Under the pieces are notes generated by a model. That model made no database searches. It was not told the DNA's origin and was given only the letters and a program-made list of their open reading frames with translations. A DNA stretch of 45,458 bases from Phycisphaerae bacterium (GTDB taxonomy: Bacteria; Planctomycetota; Phycisphaerae; Sedimentisphaerales; Anaerobacaceae). The stretch covers positions 1-45,458 of the forward strand of contig PWDX01000221.1 in NCBI GenBank assembly GCA_003553245.1. The letters are read 5' to 3'. This document shows, piece after piece, positions 41,676-45,458 of this stretch (position 1 is the stretch's first letter; each line of letters starts with the position of its first letter). The translations under genes were made by a program, and so were the position numbers.

Positions 41676-42364
41676 TAGTCCAAATCGGCCTGAAAATTTT
41701 CCATAATCGCCACGCCGCATGAAGTGCCGATGCGGTCGGCTCCGGCCTGTATCATCGCCAAAGCCTGTTCGGCTGTGCGAATACCCCCGGCAGCCTTTAC
41801 CCGGCAATCGCCCGCTGCGTCTTTCATTAGCTTTACATCCTCTATCCTTGCGCCGCCGGAGGTATGTAAACCGGTGCTTGTTTTTATGAAATCGGCCTTG
41901 CCCTGTCGGCATGCCGCACAGGCGAACATTTTCTTATCGACATCGAACGCCGCCGATTCAATAATCACTTTCAGGGTAACTTTAGGCGACATTGAATGGC
42001 ATACCCTTGCCAAGGCCTGTATTTGAGTGGTCAGATATTTTGAGTCGCCGGCTTCAATAGCCGCCAAATCGGCCACCATATCGATTTCATCTGCACCGTC
42101 CATAATCGCCTGGTGAGCCTGGCTGACTTTTATCCGGGTCGAGTCGGCGCCATGAGGAAAGCTAACCACAGAGCAGACATTGACCCGGCTGTTATTAAGC
42201 CTGTCGGCAGCAAGCGGGATCCATCGCGTATGAACACACACCGAATAAAACCTGTAGCGAACAGCTTCATCGCAAAGTGCGGCGATATCATCGGCCCCGG
42301 CCTGCGGCTGAAGCAAGGTATAATCAATCGAAGACGCTAATTGCTCTTTTGTAATCGCAGTCAT
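41675..42364 (-). CDS. deoC: Deoxyribose-phosphate aldolase
   Basis: DeoC reversibly cleaves 2-deoxyribose 5-phosphate to acetaldehyde and glyceraldehyde 3-phosphate in deoxynucleoside salvage. The 229-residue TIM barrel shows the Schiff-base lysine K161 in ADFIKTSTG, K190 in RVKAAGGIRT and D95 in DEIDMV, all catalytic residues intact. VVSFPHGADST is the family phosphate/active-site block. Its start overlaps the upstream fusion gene by four bases (ATGA), and the fusion gene has a deoxyribosyltransferase-like domain, consistent with deoxynucleoside metabolism. Confidence 0.97.
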   Translation of the reverse strand: MTAITKEQLASSIDYTLLQPQAGADDIAALCDEAVRYRFYSVCVHTRWIPLAADRLNNSRVNVCSVVSFPHGADSTRIKVSQAHQAIMDGADEIDMVADLAAIEAGDSKYLTTQIQALARVCHSMSPKVTLKVIIESAAFDVDKKMFACAACRQGKADFIKTSTGLHTSGGARIEDVKLMKDAAGDCRVKAAGGIRTAEQALAMIQAGADRIGTSCGVAIMENFQADLD

Positions 42365-43443
42365 TTAATATAGCCTTTTTCTCGGAAGAATTTTATCGCA
42401 GAGTCTTCATCTTTAAATACTTTCGTAGCCGTCTGCGTGACAAATACCGACGGCTGCTGACTGGCAGTCCAGATAACATAAACCTCCTTGGCTCCTTCGT
42501 GGGCGTGCTGAAGTTCCCGCTCTACGCCGGACGAAATTGCCGCCCGCCCGTCGGGCATAGGCGGAATCAGGCTTATTATCATATCGGCCTGGTCGATCAA
42601 CATAAAGTCACGAGCATATATCTGGCTGTTAATATCGCGTTCTATTTGCTGTATCTGTTCCAGAGGCAAGCAAACCTGCTTGCCAATCGCGGGCAGTTCG
42701 ATATGGTTTTTGCCATTCTGCTGGGCCTGCCTGGCGTGATTGGGAAGAAAAGATTCCTCAAGATCGGCCGGATCGAAGCAGATAAACTCTCGTTTCATAT
42801 GCTCTCTGAACAGGTCTATCCTTTGGCGCACCTGCTCTATGTCACTTACATGAGTCATTGGAAAGCTCAAATACGCTCTTTTGCGATCCCTCTGAAAAAC
42901 AAGCTTGTAAAAAGTCTCCACAGTCTCGCTGTCGTTGCCGCGAGCGATACAGTAAAACGGTGCTTTTTCATTGACACCCTTTTGCAGCATTTCTGTACCG
43001 ATGATTTCCTCCTCGCGCCAGACGATAAGGTCTTTCAGCGTATGGTCGATGTTATGCTCCTCAGCCAGGCGAGCGTGCATCGCGATAACGCCGTCAATAA
43101 CATTGATATACACATCAGCATTAAGCTGGCGCATCTGGTCGAAATCAACTGCCGGGAAAAGCCCGTGCCGCCACCGAAAAGTCGCGTGAGTATTGACGAT
43201 AAGGTTCTCGGAAGTTTTAGCCTTAGCGATGGCGTCTTTGAAAACGCTGCGGCGAAGCGAGCTTAAACGCTTCATTGAAATATCGAGTATCTTACCCGGC
43301 GGAATGTCCGGTGACTCGGCGTACATCATGTCACCGATATTGCACAAGTGAACATCTTTGCCGCGCTGCTTGGCAAACCGACAGACCTGCCGCAGGTATG
43401 TCTTTTTATCAACCCCCGTCATTCCCGTAACAACTACTATCAT
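42361..43443 (-). CDS. Adenylate-kinase-like P-loop domain fused to a nucleoside deoxyribosyltransferase-like domain
   Basis: A 360-residue protein of two parts. Residues 1-185 look like a small nucleoside or adenylate kinase: the N-terminal VVVTGMTGVDKKTYLRQV places a P-loop G7-x2-G10-x-D12-K13-K14-T15, where the usual Gly before Lys is Asp; N-T-H-A-T-F follows a strand as in archaeal adenylate kinases. Residues 188-330 resemble nucleoside 2-deoxyribosyltransferases: KRAYLSFPM, ARDFMLIDQADMIISLIPP and SSGVERELQHA, where E309 could match the catalytic Glu, then VYVIW. Translational coupling to deoC (ATGA) supports a deoxynucleoside role, but the function is unproven. GGGAG precedes the ATG. 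Confidence 0.68.
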   Translation of the reverse strand: MIVVVTGMTGVDKKTYLRQVCRFAKQRGKDVHLCNIGDMMYAESPDIPPGKILDISMKRLSSLRRSVFKDAIAKAKTSENLIVNTHATFRWRHGLFPAVDFDQMRQLNADVYINVIDGVIAMHARLAEEHNIDHTLKDLIVWREEEIIGTEMLQKGVNEKAPFYCIARGNDSETVETFYKLVFQRDRKRAYLSFPMTHVSDIEQVRQRIDLFREHMKREFICFDPADLEESFLPNHARQAQQNGKNHIELPAIGKQVCLPLEQIQQIERDINSQIYARDFMLIDQADMIISLIPPMPDGRAAISSGVERELQHAHEGAKEVYVIWTASQQPSVFVTQTATKVFKDEDSAIKFFREKGYIK

Positions 43444-43499
43444 TTCATACTCCCGGCTGGGATATTCACGATTGCTCAGCCTGAAGCGATAGGCCGATT

Positions 43500-44588
43500 T
43501 TATAGATTTTCCAGACGCTGCTGCTTGTCGTGTTCCTGAAGAGCCTCGATAACTTCGCTCAAATCACCGGCTATTATCTTATCAAGACTATACAGCGACA
43601 AGTTAATTCTGTGATCGGTCATTCGATTCTGCGGAAAGTTATAAGTCCTGATTTTCTGCGACCTGTCGCCTGAGCCGATAAGGCTCTTGCGCTGCGAGTC
43701 CCGTTCGAGGCGTTTCTGGCTTTCAAAATGCTCGTAAATCCTGGATTTGAGTATTCGCCAGGCTTTGGAGCGGTTTTTGTGCTGGCTTTTCTCATCACGC
43801 ATAGAGACGGTAATGCCGGTAGGGGTGTGTTCGAGCTTTATCGCGCTGTTTAGCTTGTTGACACTCTGGCCGCCGGGGCCGCCCGAACGGCTGACATGCT
43901 CTAAAACATCATTTGGGTCAATTTCTATGTCGATTTCTTCCGGCTCCGGCAAAACCGCGACCGTCGCCGCCGAAGTGTGAACCCTGCCCTGTGATTCGGT
44001 TTCCGGCACTCGCTGGACACGATGGCCGCCGGATTCATAACCAAGCTCCGCCCAAACGCCGGGCCCGCTTACATTAAAAATAACTTCCCGAAAGCCGCCA
44101 TGGTCACTGTCTCGAAATGAAAGCGGCTCAACTTTCCAGCCGCGATTCTCGGCATATTTGGCATACATACCGTAAAGGTCTTTTGCGAAAATCGCTGCCT
44201 CTTCACCGCCAGTGCCTGGACGAATCTCCACAATGACCGAGTTTATCGCTTCATCGTCGGCCATAACAAGCGTATCCTGCAACTGCTCCATAAGCTGTGC
44301 CTGTTGAGGCTCCAGCTTTTCAAGCTCCTGCTCGGCAAGCACGCGGAAATCCTCGTCAGACGATTCGTCATTGAGTATCTCCTGGGCCTCGCCAATACCC
44401 TCTTTGGCCTGGTTGTACTGTTCATACAGCGATACGACTTTTTTGAGCTTGCCCTGTTCTTTTGCAAGGGCGATCATCTTATTGTGGTCCGAGGCAATCT
44501 CCGGATCCTCAATTTTGCTCTGAATTTCGTCATATCGCGACTTCAACTCGTCGAGCTTGTTCAACAGGCTTTGTTTTTCTTCTATCAT
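43500..44588 (-). CDS. prfA: Peptide chain release factor 1
   Basis: RF1 reads UAA and UAG and releases the finished protein. The 362-residue protein has the codon-reading P195-E-T197 tripeptide (PxT of RF1, not SPF of RF2) and the catalytic GGQ (239-241) in SRSGGPGGQSVNKL. The N-terminal coiled coil (residues 5-105) and the C-terminal RTYNFPQNRMTDHRI block are intact. No methyltransferase gene (prmC) is adjacent. It is downstream of rpmE, a frequent pairing. Confidence 0.98.
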   Translation of the reverse strand: MIEEKQSLLNKLDELKSRYDEIQSKIEDPEIASDHNKMIALAKEQGKLKKVVSLYEQYNQAKEGIGEAQEILNDESSDEDFRVLAEQELEKLEPQQAQLMEQLQDTLVMADDEAINSVIVEIRPGTGGEEAAIFAKDLYGMYAKYAENRGWKVEPLSFRDSDHGGFREVIFNVSGPGVWAELGYESGGHRVQRVPETESQGRVHTSAATVAVLPEPEEIDIEIDPNDVLEHVSRSGGPGGQSVNKLNSAIKLEHTPTGITVSMRDEKSQHKNRSKAWRILKSRIYEHFESQKRLERDSQRKSLIGSGDRSQKIRTYNFPQNRMTDHRINLSLYSLDKIIAGDLSEVIEALQEHDKQQRLENL

Positions 44589-44645
44589 CGGTTAGTCGAA
44601 TACGAAAATGCAATGGACAGGTATTGTTGCTTAATATAAACAGAA

Positions 44646-44680
44646 CAGACCCGCAACCGGCATATTCCGGCACAGGTCTG
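44646..44680 (-). terminator. Stem-loop after rpmE, possible weak terminator
   Basis: On the minus strand CAGACC and GGTCTG pair around an inner CCGG...CCGG hairpin, followed by TTCTGTTTAT, a poor T-run. It lies between rpmE and prfA and may end or slow part of the rpmE transcript. Confidence 0.42.
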
Positions 44681-44703
44681 CGAGCGTGTGAACCGAGCAA
44701 TAG

Positions 44704-44925
44704 CTATTTCTTGTCTTTTTTGAAGTAGTCGCCGCCGTATTTCTTTTTGAATCGCTCAATTCGTCCTGCGGTATCGACATACTTCTGCTTACCCGTATAG
44801 AAAGGGTGGCAGCGAGAGCATATCTCGGCTTGAATCTTCTTTGCTGTGCTGCGGGTTTCAAAAGAGTTCCCGCAACCGCAATGCACCGTTACTTTGTCGT
44901 ATTTTGGATGTATTTTTTCTTTCAT
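44704..44925 (-). CDS. rpmE: 50S ribosomal protein L31 (zinc-binding type)
   Basis: L31 bridges the two ribosomal subunits near the central protuberance. The 73-residue protein has the four cysteines of the zinc form, C16, C18, C36 and C39 (HCGCGNSF and [19 protein letters not shown]), and a lysine-rich C-terminus. GGAG lies 10 bases before the ATG. The zinc-free YkgM-type paralogue would lack these cysteines. It opens the minus-strand gene row ending at scpB. Confidence 0.97.
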   Translation of the reverse strand: MKEKIHPKYDKVTVHCGCGNSFETRSTAKKIQAEICSRCHPFYTGKQKYVDTAGRIERFKKKYGGDYFKKDKK

Positions 44926-44957
44926 AATTAAAACTCTCCGAAAGCATAAAACTATTA

Positions 44958-44985
44958 ATGATAACGCTTATTCCACAGATTTCAA
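44958..44985 (-). promoter_or_regulatory. Candidate sigma-70 promoter of rpmE
   Basis: On the minus strand TTGAAA (44985-44980), 16 spacer bases, TATCAT (44963-44958). It lies 33 bases before the L31 ATG at 44925. Confidence 0.45.
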
Positions 44986-45140
44986 CATATTTTTCCATTC
45001 AAGCGCTCTCTAAAAAGCGTTTATCACCAATTTTTTCAGATTTTTGACGATTCAGGCTTAAAAAACACGATTGCAGAGAAATTACGCAAATTATCAGCCG
45101 CGGTTCAATTGCCCTTTAACCAAATATCAGGCCTTTATTC

Positions 45141-45169
45141 TTGTCAGCGGGGATTGCTGCCTGTATATT
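45141..45169 (+). promoter_or_regulatory. Sigma-70 type promoter of dapB
   Basis: TTGTCA at 45141-45146, 17 spacer bases, TATATT at 45164-45169. It lies 35 bases before the dapB ATG, in the divergent gap with rpmE. Confidence 0.55.
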
Positions 45170-45204
45170 CCTGAAAAGATGTTGTGCAATCGAAAGGATA
45201 GAAA

Positions 45205-45458
45205 ATGCCCGCAAAACTCGTTATTACCGGTGCGGCAGGGCGAATGGGTAAAAGAGTCGCAGCTCTGGCCGCCGAAGATGAAAATTTTGAAATAGCAGGG
45301 GCCATAGAAAGGCCCGAACATCCCGATGTAGGCAAGGATATTGGTTTATTGGCAGGGGTCGGCGAACTGGGGATCAATGTAAAAAGCCAATACCCCGACG
45401 ACGCCGATCTGGTAATTGACTTTTCCGAGCCCCAAATCGCCGAGAAAACGCTTGATTA
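45205..45458 (+). CDS. dapB: 4-hydroxy-tetrahydrodipicolinate reductase, N-terminal part (3' end outside window)
   Basis: DapB reduces HTPA to tetrahydrodipicolinate with NAD(P)H on the way to lysine and diaminopimelate. The 84 visible codons begin with the nucleotide-binding motif VITGAAGRMGKRVA, then VAALAAEDENFEIAGAIERP with E at the NADH-selecting position, and the family block DLVIDFSEPQIAEKTLD. AAGGA lies 8 bases upstream of the ATG. The frame runs off the window edge without a stop. Presence of a diaminopimelate route fits an organism with peptidoglycan. Confidence 0.93.
   Translation, partial: MPAKLVITGAAGRMGKRVAALAAEDENFEIAGAIERPEHPDVGKDIGLLAGVGELGINVKSQYPDDADLVIDFSEPQIAEKTLD

Noticed and set aside
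41676-41912. N-terminal extension of pabB into deoC
   Set aside because: The extension is an out-of-frame reading of deoC and is rich in Arg and Gly; the ATG at 41675 with TAATG coupling gives the normal PabB start.
42499-43266. Plus-strand open frame of 255 codons opposite the kinase/deoxyribosyltransferase fusion
   Set aside because: The minus-strand gene has a ribosome binding site, recognisable domains and overlap with deoC; the plus-strand frame has none of these.
1-45458. tRNA, rRNA, CRISPR, insertion sequences, riboswitches
   Set aside because: I looked for T-loop sequences, regularly spaced repeats, transposase motifs and long conserved leader structures by eye and found none convincing; a covariance-model scan would be needed to exclude small RNAs.

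Overview
The window looks like a chromosomal piece of a flagellated bacterium with an outer membrane, most likely a planctomycete of the Phycisphaerae type. The evidence is the P-ring and L-ring genes (flgI, flgH), sigma-54 control of flagellar operons, many TPR and secreted proteins, and a HYExAFE-family protein, a family I associate with planctomycetes. The lineage call is an inference. No rRNA, tRNA, CRISPR array or insertion sequence was seen.

Layout. 1-3926: end of a tryptophan operon (partial trpD, trpF, trpB, trpA) followed by an FMN-dependent azoreductase. 4056-5453 (minus): a sigma-54 activator with a degenerate receiver. 5837-18903 (plus): a large hook, rod and ring operon starting at a near-perfect sigma-54 promoter: flgD, flgE, a membrane PilZ protein, flgF, flgG, flgA, flgH, flgI, flgJ-type rod-binding protein, flgN, flgK, flgL, a TPR protein and a small helical protein. 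fliD follows. 26065-21073 (minus): the export-gate operon fliO-fliP-fliQ-fliR-flhB and, where flhA is expected, an unusual gene. It has its own sigma-54 promoter.

The main discovery candidate is that last gene (21073-22554). Its N-terminal half is a recognisable FlhA membrane domain. The FlhA cytoplasmic domain is absent and is replaced by a domain resembling BY-kinase/ParA ATPases whose nucleotide-binding residues are lost. The same region carries other departures from textbook flagella: a FlgD with a duplicated C-terminal module, a module shared by FlgE and FliD, a FlgH without a clear lipobox, and TPR and FliT-like candidates just upstream of fliD. Together these suggest a remodelled export apparatus, or a second FlhA paralogue.

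26418-37435 is mostly housekeeping: hisA, a TPR lipoprotein, tilS, a DUF985 cupin, a secreted protein with a GspB-like tail, rsmE, rsmI, a 705-residue TPR protein with a recent 204-bp tandem duplication (minus strand), a YkgJ-type cysteine-cluster protein, hisS and the HYExAFE protein. 44925-37446 (minus) is a tightly packed gene row: rpmE, prfA, an adenylate-kinase-like/deoxyribosyltransferase-like fusion, deoC, pabB, pabC, nif3 and scpB, several of them overlapping by 1-4 bases. dapB starts at 45205 and runs off the window.
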